From assembly GCF_018139145.2 (NCBI RefSeq), contig NC_059477.1, positions 13,379,522 to 13,443,521 of the forward strand: DNA of 64,000 nt. Reading direction: 5' to 3'. The translations under genes were made by a program, and so were the position numbers. Positions within the stretch are counted from its first letter, which is position 1. Every line of letters starts with the position of its first letter. The notes beneath the pieces are model-generated. The model saw nothing but the letters and a program-made list of their open reading frames with translations. It did not search any database and was not told the DNA's origin. The stretch is from Gymnogyps californianus. Lineage: Eukaryota > Chordata > Aves > Accipitriformes > Cathartidae. This document shows positions 1 to 14,000 of this stretch, one piece after another.

Positions 1-776
1 ATTTGTAAAATAAGATATTTTATTATTCCTCACAAGAAATTTGGAGATATTTCTAAAAATTAAGGATTCTTTGTGTATATTTGTATGAAGAGGCGATGAT
101 GTGGCAGATAGTTGGTATAAGGTAGTTTGGATCTCCAGAGCTGAGATTTGAGCAGTTCTTCAAGTTTAGGAATATTAATAGTCTCAGCTCTACTCATACA
201 GTGATCATCACATTGTGCAAGAAATCAGGGTATATGTGAAACTGTCTTAAATCAATGATCAGTGATGATCTGAATATAACCGCTGATCTCTTAGGAATCT
301 AACAGCTTCAGACTTGAGTCTGAAGAACTGATACACTCTTAAAAATCAGAATTATGATTGTAATTTTCTATGAAACTTCTTATCTATACAAATATTTGAC
401 TTTGTTCTCAATTTTCTTTCAATAATATCTGATCTACTACTTTGTTTTTTGAGTACTGTAGGTTGGCATGAAACCAGCTACTTTCTTATAGTAGGACTAC
501 AGGAAGCCTGTACTTAGTCTCTCAGTTGCTTGCCTCTACAGTGTCATTTGTGTTAGCAGTGAATTTTGAGAACTGTTATGAACATTCACCTCAGCAGCTC
601 CAAATGATGCATGGTAATTTAACACCAAATCCAAACAATAATGGAATTACTAATTTTCTACTGACTTCAGTGGGACCCTCATGGTTTGGTTTTGGTTTTT
701 TGTTTTGGTTTTTTTTTTGATGGAATTAATGATGAGAGAAAAATCTTGGTCTTTGCTTGTTTTCTTTCTTTTTAAG
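1..776 (+). other. 3' part of gene A intron 7
   Basis: This is AT-rich intron with a GTTTT-rich stretch at about 686-718 and a pyrimidine tract before the exon 8 acceptor. I see no other gene or recognisable element. Confidence 0.7.
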
Positions 777-857
777 ATTTCCACCAGACTATTTTCAACA
801 GATGAATTCCAGCCCTTAGATCCCACCCAGGACCTTATATTTCCTCCCGAACTAATG
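777..857 (+). CDS. AOX1: Gene A exon 8 (linker to FAD domain)
   Basis: The exon is 81 nt, phase 0 at both ends, between an AG acceptor and ATG|GTAATT. It encodes [17 protein letters not shown], the conserved AOX segment between the second Fe-S domain and the FAD domain. Gene B exon 8 has the same length and ends with the same FPPELM. Confidence 0.93.
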
Positions 858-3800
858 GTAATTTTTGCTGCTTATAGACTACCCTTTAGCTCTGTCTTTT
901 CCTTAGTAGTCCATAGTTCAAAACTCATTCTGAAGTCCTGCTTAGCAGTAGTTCATCAGAAGAAATTTCATAAGGTTTTAATATAAATCCAAAATTATAT
1001 TCCTTTTTTTTTTTCCAGTGAGCTTATTGAATATTCACATTAAAAAAATAATCATATTGGGAAAATGAAGTTGCAGAGTTAAGTATTAGGTGAGAAGACA
1101 AAGAAGTAACCTAAACTGGGTTTTCCATGCAGCACCTGAAGATACAAATGCTTCTCAGCGAACTGAATGGCAAACACTTTTTAACATTGGCAAAACAATA
1201 CATTTTCCCTATTTTGTGGCTGATAGTTTTGTTGGCCTTTTCTGTCAAAATGTCAGCCTCAGATAGCCACCCAGACCGGGGAGTGTTTAGCCCCAGTGAT
1301 TAAAGTATGACAAAGATATAAGCAGCTGACATAAGGGCACTGGAATGGAAAGTGTCAGGCATCCTTAATTATTGACAGCAGTATTTGCCCTAGAAAACCT
1401 GAAAGCTGTTTGCTTTACATTATTGACAATCTATAGATTCAAAGCCAAATCTTCTGTAACTAGCTGGCTGCTTACGGAGGAAGGTTGATAACTGTGGGAC
1501 AGGGGTTCTTGACTGTGTATTTGTGCCACCACTAGCTCACAAGCTATTTCCAAGTGATCAGTGAACAGTGCTAGAACAGCCGGAGACATCCACATGCATG
1601 CTTAATCTAGAAAGGGATGCTGCTGCCAGTGTCATTGGTGACCTCCAAGCAAGCTAAGTGTGCGAACACCTCCCTAAGTATTTTTTATCACTTTTCTAAT
1701 AATTTCAGCAATTGCAGGATCTATTCCTACATTTTTTGCTTTGGGGCTATTTATTACCAATCCTGTTTATTAGCCCATTGGAATTAATTGAAGGTGTTTC
1801 ACCCATGCAGTCTAGAAATTCACCACTGTGCAAAGAGCCAGCATAACAGTCCCACTTCTGTCCAATTTTGAAGGATTAAATAGAACTGCCATTGTTTAAG
1901 AACTTCTTTTGACTTTCAGTCTGGTGTCTATTAGACCTTGCACCTGTCTATGTGTCTAAATATTTAAATCTGCCATATTTCCCCATCAGAGAATGGCTGA
2001 AAGTCAACCAAAAAGAACTCTGTTTTTCCATGGGGAGCGAATGACGTGGATTTCTCCTGTAAGCTTAGATGAATTACTGGATCTGAAAGCTGCCCACCCC
2101 AAAGCACCTCTTGTGGTTGGGAACACCAGTGTGGGTATGTATACAATCAGAATGGCTCCTGTTGCCATAGTGTGCATGGGAGGAGTGGGGCTATGTTTAT
2201 CATTCTTTTTGCATTTTCATCCATAAGCTTACTCTCCACTATGTTGGAGTTGTCATTATGGAAAATGTCTTTTGTCTAAGTCTATTCCTATCTGGTAGGA
2301 CCTGAGATGAAATTTAGAGGCGTGTTCCATCCAATTGTTATTGCTCCTGCAAGGATCCCAGATCTGAATGTGGTGAAATGCACGGATAACGGTCAGTAGA
2401 CTTTACTTTGTTCAGACATAGGAGATGCCTCTGCAGTAAGGGATGCTGCTCCATTCCATAGTGCTGAAGGTGTGCAGTGCTGTGCAATTCATTCCTGAGC
2501 ATGTTTGGTTCTTTCCCAGGTCAAGGCGGCTGTGGCCACCGTCCCAGTGCATGATACAGTTTTGTCTTCGTGACGCACTGCAGTACTGACCAGCAATATT
2601 ATCTTGGGCCCCATTAGTCATAATAGTGTAAGGGTAATTATTCTGGTAATACTGATTCTGGTGCTAAGTCACGCAATGTTAGCTTTGTGATCTCTGTACC
2701 ATGCTATGCTGTATAGCAGAGAGAGACCCATACAGAACCACAGAGAGAGTTAGCAACATTGCATGCTTGTCTACGTTAGAAAAAAGGCTGTGATTAAACT
2801 GGCATAGCTAATATGCATTAACTAATCTTGTTCTCAATCATAACACCATTAATTATTGTAGATTAAAAATTTTGTACCTCAATTTATATATTTAAGATAA
2901 GCACGGAGATTTTTTTAGTTAGACTAGGTTTTAGTTTTTAAATATATTCTATTGAAATTAGAAATAACAACTAGAAATAGATTTAAACTTACTATAATAG
3001 CCTAATTTAATTAAATATAAATTACATTGTGCAAGTTTACTGCCAAAATTTTAAGGAAAGTCAAACCCTGTATCTGATGAAAATTAATTGCTGTATGCCT
3101 GAAGCCACTTTTTTGAAGTGGTAAACTGTATTTGACAGTTCTGTCATTGCATTCAGAATATCTTTTTCATTTCAGATCAGTCATCCAGTTCTAGTTAATG
3201 ACTAGTTTGTTTTTAGCTGAAAAGTAGTTGGGAATTGAAAAGAAGCAGGGAGAATGTTTACTGCTTTTTTAAATCTATAAATAAGACCTAGTTATGAGAA
3301 GGTGAGACTTACTAGTTCTAAAATGAGAGATATGCAGTTTAGTTTGCCAGCCAGAAATAGTATTTCCTCTCTTTAATCAGATTTAAATGCAAAACATGTT
3401 TTGATTAAATTTTTGTTTCAAATACACAAAATTTAGTATTGCTTTACTTGATTAATAAAAAGCTATTTAAAAATTATATATATTTTGATTTATATTTTTG
3501 ATTGTATTCCAGTGTTCATTCAAAACATTCATACATTACATAAATAAAGTCTATTAATAATTTTGAATAGAAAGGCACTGTTTACCATTTTATAATACTG
3601 AAATTTTTAAAAAGTATAATCTTAAAAAAAAAGTGTATAACTACTCAAATAAATGCATATAGTTATAGGTTGTCTTTCTAGTGGGAAAAAGAATACTATA
3701 TGCAGTGTTAGGACTGTTTGGGTTTTTTTGCAAATGCTACCTACCCATACCTTATGAGAATAACTAGAATGTACTTATACTGTCGTGGTTTAACCCCAGT

Positions 3801-6800
3801 CAGCAACTCAGCACCACGCAGCCGTTTCCCCCTCCCCTTCCCAGTGGGGTGAGGAGGAGGAAAGGAAAGACAAAAAAAGTAAAACTCATGGGTTGAGATA
3901 AGAACAGTTTAATAACTAAAGTAAAATATAATACTAACAATAGTAATAATGAAATATAATAATAATAGTAATGAAAAGGAATATAACAAAAAAAGAGGAA
4001 GGGGGGGGGGAACCAGTGATGCACAATGCAATTGCTCACCACCCGCTGACCGATGCCCAGTTAGTTCCCGAGCCGCGATCTGCACCTCCCGGCCAACTCC
4101 CCCCTGTTTATATACTGGGCATGATGTTCCATGGTATGGAATACCCCTTTGGCTAGTTCAGGTCAGCTGCCCCGGCTCTGCTCCCTCCCAGCTTCTTGCA
4201 CACCTGCTTGCTGGCAGAGCATGGGAAACTGAAAAGTCCTTGGCTTAAGATAAGCGCTACTTAGCAACAACTAAAACATCAGAGTGTTATCAACATCATT
4301 CTCACACTAAATCCAAAACACAGCACTGTACCAGCTACTAAAAAGAAAGTTAACTCTGTCCCAGCCGAAACCAGGACATATACAAAGAAAGATCAAATTA
4401 TGATGAAAATCAGGTTTAAAAATAGGAAGAGCCTGTTGAAAGCATTTTGAAGCTGACTCATCTTTGGGTGAAATGTCACCTAAACATTTAGTCAAAGTTT
4501 GTGCAGGGGAAGCAGTTGGAATGGGCACCTGGAAGCAGAGAAGGGATTTCCCTTTTAGTAGGGAAATCATCTTTTCATGATTTCATCATTTCATGAAATT
4601 TTACCCTCAGTCTCCTGAAATGAAAGGTCACAGTCTCTTTAATATGGAAAGGCCCCTCTCCTTATATCTGCCTGTATTCCACATGAGCAGTCCTAGCTCT
4701 ACAGTCTGAACATAGTTTAAAACCCAGGCAATAAAGCAATGCGCACGTTACACTTTCATAATCTTTTGATTACAGGATTAACTCTGGGAGCTGCCTGCAG
4801 CCTCTCTCTAGTGAAAGACATCTTGACAAATGCAATCTCAGAGTTCCCTGAAGAGAAGACAAAGGTTTTCTGTGCTGTCTTGCAGCAGTTAAGAACTCTG
4901 GGTGGAGAACAGATAAGAAACGTTGCTGTATGTTGTGCGTTACTTGCAATAACAATTGTAACAAATTGTAACAAATGTGAAATTGCTCCTGACCGCATGT
5001 AAAACTTGCATTTTTAATTCTCTTTTTAGCAGTGAATTTTTTATCAGTACATCTTTTTTGAGCTTTCAATGTGTATAGATTTATGTATAGTCTGCATGTT
5101 ATATTGTCACTTAACATAAAAATGTGAAGGTGATAGAGAAAGGTGACATAAATTTCTTTTTTTTCAAGTCATTAGGTGGAAATATTGTAAGTAGAAAATC
5201 AACCTCAGACTTGAATCCTATTCTGGCAGCCAGCAACTGTATGCTCAATCTGGCTTCAAGAGGTAAGAGGAGATAGCCTGTGTCTGTAGTAGTGCCAGAG
5301 GTACAGGATCCTATTGTATGGGGAGGGGGGAAATAATAACAGGTGAGCATTTGTTAAGGAACCCTTTTCCCACTCTCATACAAGATCACATCTGCAAGAG
5401 AAGCAATTTGCAAACGAAGAACATGTGAAAGATTCTCATGTCAAGGGTAAGCATTCAGACCGACCAGATCACATGTACTTATGTGGGCAGTGAATTACTA
5501 TAAGCACTCATAAAACCTCACAATTTGAGTAGCTGTATACTGCCTCCCCACCTCCCTGGTAGTTTTTTTTCTGTAATTGATGCTTTGCCCTGGTTTTAAA
5601 ATTGCTCTCTGGCCCTGAGAAGAACTCCGGCTTCTCATTCTTCACAGGTACTTACTTCTGATACAGGAGCCGCTAGCCCAGCACCTTTTTCCATGCCCAT
5701 TTCCTCAGTTTCCTTTCATCACTGTGTATATACTCCCCTCTACCTGCTCCTTTTCTTGTGCACTACCTTACCATTGGAAGGTTGATGAAATTATTGGTAA
5801 ACATGAGCTATCTGGTGGCCTGGAATTGCATGCTCTCTCTTCTAGATGGCTTATGTCCTTTTTGCCCTTGATCCAGACAGAGTGCATGTTGCCATTTCAG
5901 ACCATGTAATACTCCACTCAACACCCTGAAATACACGTTCCTTAAGGGGTTGTTTCTGAGCCAGGATTTCTTGGAACAGATACACAAAAACTTATGCTGT
6001 GTGATTTCTATGACTTCTTCCTGCATAGTTTGGCACTGAGAGGAAAAATGCCTGTCAGAATGTTGTTCTGACAAGTGAAAGTACAAACATTTGCATCTTC
6101 TTGCTCAACAATTCTAATGATGTGCTGTTGTGGTTTAACCCCAGCCAGCAACTAAGCACCATGCAACTGCTTACTCACTCCTCCCCCGACCCCGGTGGGA
6201 TAGGGAGGAGAATCGAAAACAAGTAAAACTCGTGGGTTGAGATAAGAACAGTTTAATAATTGAAATAAAAAATAAAATATAATAATAATAACAGTATGAA
6301 AAGAAAGATAACAAAAAGAGAATGAAATACAACCCAAGAAAGACAAGTGATGCACAATGCAATTGCTCACCACCTGCTGACCGATGCTCAGCCAGTCCCT
6401 GAGGAGCAATCTGCGTCCCCCCAGCCAACTCCCCCCAGTTTATATACTGGGCATGACATCATATGGTATGGAATATTCCTTTGGACAGTTTGGGTCAGCT
6501 GTCCTGGCTGTGTCCCCTCCTAGCTTCTTGTGCCCCTCCAGCCTTCTTGCTGGCAGGGCATGAGAAGCTGAAAAATCCTTGACTTACTATAAACACTACT
6601 TGGCAACAACTGAAAACATCAGTGTGTTATCAACATTATTCTCATACTAAATCCAAAACACTGCACTATACCAGCTACTAGGAAGAAAATTAACTCTATC
6701 CCAGCTGAAACCAGGACGTGTGCCTACTTATTTGAGTGATGAATAGAATCACTGATTGCTATCTCTTTCTGTTAACCTGGCAGAACTTTACTGCTGGGAG

Positions 6801-7977
6801 AGGGTTTTAGGCATTTTCACAGGTTTTTAACATATTTCTTTACCAAATGGTAGTCAGTGAAACATAGGAAAAGTGGATTGTTCAAGAAAAAGAGATTGCA
6901 GAAGCACTATTAGTTCTTAGCATTTATCTTAGATCACAGTGTAAGAGAAAATGCACCTTCCTCAATCCTGGCAGGCTCACAGGTGGGACTGGACAATAAT
7001 CTTTATGTATGTAAACCAAGTGTATTCTGGATGGAATTCAAAGACAAAAATCCAGAAATGCCAGTGCTGTTGTTCTTAACAGTGTTATTTTTCAGATTCA
7101 CACTTCAGCAAAATAAAATTCCTTTACTAAAGTTTTATTGTCACACTAGTTATATTTGAGGAATGCAATTTTAATGCTAAATGATATTCTAGGATGAACA
7201 GGTTACAGTGTCATCATCACACGTAACATGAAAAACATGAAGAAAATAATCCTGCTGTAAAGCAGCCAGTCTTGAAGTATCATGTTCATTGAATGTGAGG
7301 GGAGTATTTTAATATATGAACTTTTTAAAAATGGCACAGAAGATTATCTGGTTATAGAAAGTCTTGGGATATGTCAGGGCTACTGCAAGATAAATAGTGT
7401 CTAGTAATAAGAAATCATTTATTTTAAAATGCATTGGACCCCTTAGGTAGCATGTGAAAAGTACAAAGGACACAGACGACTAGTAAAAAACGCACTTTGA
7501 CTTCATCTGTCAAACACACGTGGTTAAATTCCACACTGGTGAGTCGCTGTAGATTTCCGTCTGTGCAATGTTCCTGCCTCTGTGATCTTGCAGAATGACA
7601 ATGCTACTCGACAGTTGTGTTACTGGTACAGTTGCAGTCCTACCGACAAAACACCTTGAGCCAGTGGAGCTTGTTTAATTAATAGAATCAATTATATGTG
7701 TTAAAATATTACATTTCCAGAAGGCTTGCTAGCTTGACTGTGTAGTGATATTGCAAACCCGATGTAGCATAGATGAAGTTTAAGTGTTCAAAGGGCTCTT
7801 ACAGATTTAGGTTCCTTGCAGAATTTTGTCCTCTTCCCTTTTGCAAATTCCATCTTTAATAGTATGTATCATAGAATGACAAATATAGTCACTTTTAGGA
7901 TAATCTACCAAAAAGAGAAAGGAAAAGGCAATAGCATTTATTCCCTTCTGGATTCCTAGAAGTGTTCAGAATCTTGG

Positions 7978-8024
<47 letters not shown>

Positions 8025-11000
8025 CGGGGAAACCAAACCAAAAACAAAACAACCCCCAAATATTTTTTTTTGCTTTTGCAGCAGTTCTCTCCCATTCAGT
8101 TTTCTTTGTCATCCTGTATGTTTTAGAAGGAAAGGTAGTGATGACAGCAGCTGCAGGGATTTGGAACAGATTGACAGGAGTGGGGATGGGATCATTGTGG
8201 CAGTATCGGAAGGGAGGATTACGGAATGGGGATTGATCTCTGCGCACTTTCTTAGGACCCTGGTGTTATGATACTATGGAAGATGGAGCAGTCATTTGTA
8301 TTTATAGAGCATATCACTGATAATTTTTTATGTAAATTCTGCAGTTATTATTTACTCAGGAAGGCTGCAGGTATTTCTTGCCAATTAAAATGATTGATGT
8401 ATGTTAATTGCACAATTGTACAGAAGTTTCTGGATTTGGGATTTTTTTTAGGAAGAAAGCGACAGATTCCTTTGAGGGATATTTTTGCAGATGGAGTTGG
8501 TAACAATACCATTACACCAGAGGAGATCTTAGTCTCTGTCCATATTCCCCATTCTAGGAAGGTAAGTTACTAGTTTGTTTAGATTTGCTTTATTCAGAGT
8601 TAAAGGCTATTAAATAAAGAGCAGGAGGGGGCATAATCCCTATGTTTAAAGTAATGCTATTACTTCTCACTTTCTGCATTCCTTACATTTGATCCTGTCA
8701 GTGCCATACTATCTCCCAGTTTCAGCCAAAAAACACAACTCAGCAGGTAGCTGGTGATATATAAAGAGTGATATTCAGCCAAAAGTTTACCCTAAAATGA
8801 TGAAGGCAATAGCAATTGTCTAGACCCCCTACAGAAAGGGGTCTTGGACAAGCTGCCATGGTCCTCACCAAAGCAGGCTGCTCACCTGTGATATAGTTGG
8901 CATCAAGCAGGTAAAGCATTGTCATCTCTTGAGGATTTTTCTTAAAATGAGATAAGATTGGACATGTGCATGGTGCTTCCATAAATGATGCTGAACTGAG
9001 CAAGAGTCTTTAACTGGTATTGTGTTTGCAAGAGTGGATACGGGATCTTATAAGACAATTATGGGTCATGTTATCTGAGTACTGAAGTTCGGCAATACTT
9101 TGAAGCCTCTAAGCTTTTGGTCTTGTTATAAATGCAACTCCACTCCACAAGATCCCTGTCTTCCAGCTATCTACCATGAAAAAATCTAGATCATCTGAAC
9201 TGTGTAGATGATAGAGGATTGGGTATGGGCTGCCAGAAAATCAAAGATAGTAAAGCTGCTGAAAGGTCAAGAGAAGGAAGTGTATGGTCTTGAATGGTCA
9301 GGAAGTTGAATTTGTGCTCTTCATTTTTTATTCTCTTGCTTCATGTAGTGCAATAACAAGTTCTGCTTTCAGATACTTACATGTCTGCAGGTTACCAACT
9401 TCTGTCTGATCTTGCTCAGGGGGAGTATGTCTCTGCATTTCGACAAGCACCAAGACGGGAAAATGCTCTGCCAATAACCAATGCTGGGATGAGAGTCCTT
9501 TTTGAAGAAGGTACAGACATAATAAAGGATTTAAGCATTTTCTATGGAGGTGCTGTCTCAACTACAATCTGTGCAAAACAAACCTGTTGGACACTTATTG
9601 GAAGGTACAATTTCTCTGCCTTCTCTGTATCTCTGAATAAAGGGACTTTGAGTGCTTGAGTGTACATCCTTGGAGCATGAAAGTACAGAAAGATTTCACT
9701 TGCCTGGCTGATGCCACATATGTTCAAGTGAACGATCTGGTCAAGCCTTAATGATGACTTTTCAGGATTGTTACATTTTGGAATCTGCACATGGGTACAA
9801 CTCCGGTGTGAAGTATGCAGAGATACGAGATATGAGCTGTGAGATAGGTGGATGAGATATACATAGTCAGTTGTGCACCTGAACCCAAGCATTGGTAAAT
9901 GATGGTGTATCCCATAGGTTTGATAATCCCCTAGTATCAGTGTTCTTGAGTCCTTCAGTTTGGCTCTAATAGATACAAAGTTTGAGAACTTCAGATGTGC
10001 CCAATAAACTTAGGAGCACAAGCCAAGCCTTAACCTTTTCAATATCTCTTCATCTACAAGATCCTAATAATCTCTGAAGTTAATCCCTGACATTCCCTCC
10101 CACTTTGCAGCATCTTTCCAAGTTTTGAAGGAAAAACATTACAAATAATTCAAGCAGTATAGAATCATTTATCTAAACGGAGTCCCACTGGACTGTTTTA
10201 CCATTTAATATGCAGCTGTTTCACTAGTTGAAGTACTCATTATTTTTTGCTGCTTTACATGATTAAATTTATTCTAACAGCTTTATATTTTGATATCTAG
10301 GGTTGTGTAACTATGGAGAATTAACTGTGTTGAGATACTTCAAGGAGACAGCCTTTTCACAAAATGCAACAACTGTCCAGCACTAATCAGATCCCCTGAA
10401 AGCATCTACAGTTTGCATCAATATCGTTATCCACTTTTCTTTAAATATAGGACAGTATCTGCAGGATAGTGGTAATCTGTAAGACTGTTAAATCAGTTTT
10501 AAAGCTGTAATAGCTTTTATTTATTTCTTTATTTTAAAAAGGCTGGCATAGCACTCAATTCCATTGACTTAAGGGACCTCACCTCTGTGACCAACATTGT
10601 CCTACACCATTTTCAAAATTGTAGGCCATTATTAGAATCAATATTTTGGCTTCACTGTGAGCAGGATTATGCCTGTGATCCATGGTACAAATGTATTACT
10701 GCAATTTGTATTTATTTTTTTGAGTCCTGGTCTGATTGTATCTATTATTCTTCTTGACAGACACTGGAATGAACAAATGTTGGATGAAGCTTGCATGCTA
10801 ATTCTTAAAGAAATTGCTCTTCCAGGCTCAGCCAGTGGTGAAGAAGTAGACTATAAGAAAACTTTGATAGTCAGTTTCTTCTACAGATTTTTTCTGGAAG
10901 TATTGCAGTCATTAAAGACAACGGTAAATTAGTTCTCCATGTCTGCTTTTGTGTAAGCAAATGAAAGTTGTTTTTTTTTTTGTATCTGTTGATACTTGCA

Positions 11001-14000
11001 ATTTGTACAGTGTGCTAAATATTGTCTTTGGAGTTCAGATCTACAGAAGAATGTAAGCGCTTAACTCCCAAAGAGATTGATGGAGAGAGGCCCATTCCCA
11101 TTTAACTTTTAGGTGCTCAGGTATCTTTACCTTGGACATCAGGCTTTAAAAAAAATTGGGCAATGTTAGTGCAACAATATATCAACATTGAGCTCCCAGG
11201 CCCAAAGAAAACATACATGAGGTCTTAACTCCATCGGTCTGTAGTTCAAAACATAAACAGACAGAATAGAAATAAAGGCTTTGGGAAGCAACTGTAGGTG
11301 TTAAACCAACCCTCCTTGTTGACTGAGAGAGGAGGACTCTAAAATTTCACTTCCCAATACATTCTAGGTGTAATTTACTTATTTTTGTCTTAAATCTGTT
11401 CTTATGAGGAAAAATATCCCTTTTGCCTTTTTCTTCTGTGTTACTTTGAGCTCTTTCCTCTGAATTACCATTACTAGCTGATTTACTATTACTAGGAGTG
11501 ATTCTGTGCCAGTTTTCATCAGACCCCAGAACAAAGCTCTTCTGACTATCCCTGCTTTATGTTGCTTAATTTAAACAAGCATATTTGTTGAATCCAATAT
11601 ATATTTAAATATTATTTAGTGAAATCTCAGAACTCTACATTGTTTTAAAACTATTTTAGAGCCTTTCTAGCTTGTGAGAGTCTTGAAGGAATTTCCTGTA
11701 TAAATAGTTTGTATTTGGTGATTTTGATTGTTAGCTTTTTTAATTGGAATGTTCAAAATGTGAGTTTTAGTAGTAACATACTTCCTTTTCAGGATCCTTG
11801 CCACTATCCTGGCATACCTATGGAATATAGGAGTGTCCTACAAGATTTCGAAACCAAAATGCCCCAGAGTATCCAAATATACCAGGCAAGTGATTTGTTC
11901 TAAGATTGTTCTGTGCTTTATAAGACTTGGTAAAAAGTCACAGTTCAAGCATGACCCTTGCTGTGAAGCTCAGATACAAATTTTCCAAAGGATTGAACGC
12001 AACAGGCTCTTAGTGGTTGATTTTAACTGTATCTCAATTAGAAAAACCTTGTCTGTAAAAATAGACTCATGTGGGTATACTCACTTCTTCTGAACAGTTC
12101 TCAAAAGACAAATATGCTGAACAAACTCCATTGTCAGACTGCTTAAACTTGGTATATTGCAGTGTGAAACCCAATTGGAAAAAAATTAGAAGAAAATAAA
12201 AAAGATTGAAAAGCCCAAGTCTATAGTTATCACTACAGTATTCTTGTCTCAAGATACACTTTTCTTAAGATCTCAGAGGGCTCCTAGGTCTTACTGTAGA
12301 TTTAGGAATCAAGATGGAGTTTGTGATGTCTATCTGATCAAATTAACAAGAATATTCAAGGAGAAGTCAGCAGTAGAGGGCAGCAAAGAACACCTTTTGG
12401 ATTTTCTGAGATCACCCTTGTGACTAGATCATGGTGGGAACTCCTGCAAGGATTTCTGATATTTTGATACCCTCAATACACAAGTAAAAATCTCAAGTTT
12501 TTGAAAACCTAAAGAAAATAAAAATGAAATCTCGGTAAACATCTTTTTTCATTTTCAGATATTCTTTAGAATAACATTTTAGCTTTACTTAAAATTTGTT
12601 CAAGTCATTATCTTCAGCTTCCTTCAGAGTTATCATCAAAAAAAGACACTACATACTTATAAAAGGGGCCAGGATCAAAGAAACTAGTTCTTTATGACTT
12701 TCAGCAATTTATTCCCCAGTTGGAAGAAAGTGACTAAACAACAGAAATGGTAACAATTTGTGATTCAGAAGTGTTGGCACTGAGCAACAGAAATTACTTA
12801 GAAACCTAGAAAATCTGTTTTTTCACTTTAAATTTCTATCTAACTTTTGCAAGTCCCTATCTTTTGTCTGGACTTCTTAATCTGAACATTATTAAGCTTT
12901 TAAAATTTAGAGGAAAAAAAGAATGCATATCCTGAAAGATAAATACCTGGTCATTCTGTTAGTGGAAAAGTTGAGATGGTTTGGCTGAGACAGCCATTTG
13001 ATGAACTTTAGGCAGTCAAGTGAAAAATGTCTGTTCTTGGCCTTGGGCTAGTAGCAGACAGTGTGCCAGAAAGTGCAGGAGGTAGAAATGTGTAGCCAGA
13101 ACACTTGTGCACTGGAAGCTATAGAAAAAAAAAGATTTTGAGTTGTGAGCAATTGACTAGTTCTAAATGTAGAAAACACTGACCCAGAAATTGGAAAAGT
13201 GTTCTGGAAGTTGGCAACAATTAGTTGGTGTGGCAGAATTAACTGGCGACACTGAATTAACTTTCAGGAAAGACTTAGCAAAATGAGGTTAAGAAGGCAC
13301 TAAATTCATACACAGGTGCAAGGAAATAAAATTGGGAAGGAAATATTTAAACAACATTTTCTCACTGATTTACGTTGATCAGTTGCAATCTTTCAGCGAG
13401 GAAGACAAATCCTAGGGATCACTGCAAATAGCTCAAAATACAACACCAGACACTGGTAAAATACAGAGTAGAATCGTGTGAGAATAATTTGGAAAATTAT
13501 CAAAGCTTCATGACACCAACCAGTAAGGGAAGAAACTGTCCTTCTGAAAAAGAAGTGCTGTTTGTATCACTTTGATGTAAATGATTAAGGAAAAAATCCA
13601 AGTAGACAAACCTGTGCAAGGCTCTCGGAAGGCTCCTTAAGAGAAGAAATTGAAGAAATCCCCAGGAGCAGCAGTCAGGTCCTGCATCCACATTTGTTTT
13701 CAATATTGAACCAGAAGATGACAATATGAACAGTTGTTCCTTCATGTGATTTTCTGATTTCTGTAAGAATAACATGACTATTCTTTTTTTAACTGTTTGG
13801 GGGTGGGGGGTGTGTATTTTTGACTGTACAGGACGTAGAGCCTAGTCAGTCTCCCCAGGATCCTGTAGGACGGCCCATTATGCACCAGTCTGGAATTAAG
13901 CATGCCACTGGTGAAGCAGTTTACATTGATGACCTTCCTTCGGTGGATGGGGAGCTCTTCCTGGCTGTCGTCACTAGTTCCAGAGCTCATGCTAAGATTG

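Larger units (their letters stand above)
5263..8451 (+). other. Gene A intron 12
   Basis: At about 3.2 kb this is the longest intron of gene A in the window. It holds a solo LTR, the 46-G run and otherwise unique sequence without recognisable features. Confidence 0.75.

Noticed and set aside
3800..6428. Minus-strand open frames inside the LTRs (for example 3800-4042 and 6152-6428)
   Set aside because: They repeat between LTR copies because the LTR sequence repeats. LTRs of this kind are non-coding, and no viral gene motif is present.
7895..8247. Minus-strand frames with a polyproline run
   Set aside because: The proline tract is just the complement of the 46-G run; there is no other coding evidence.
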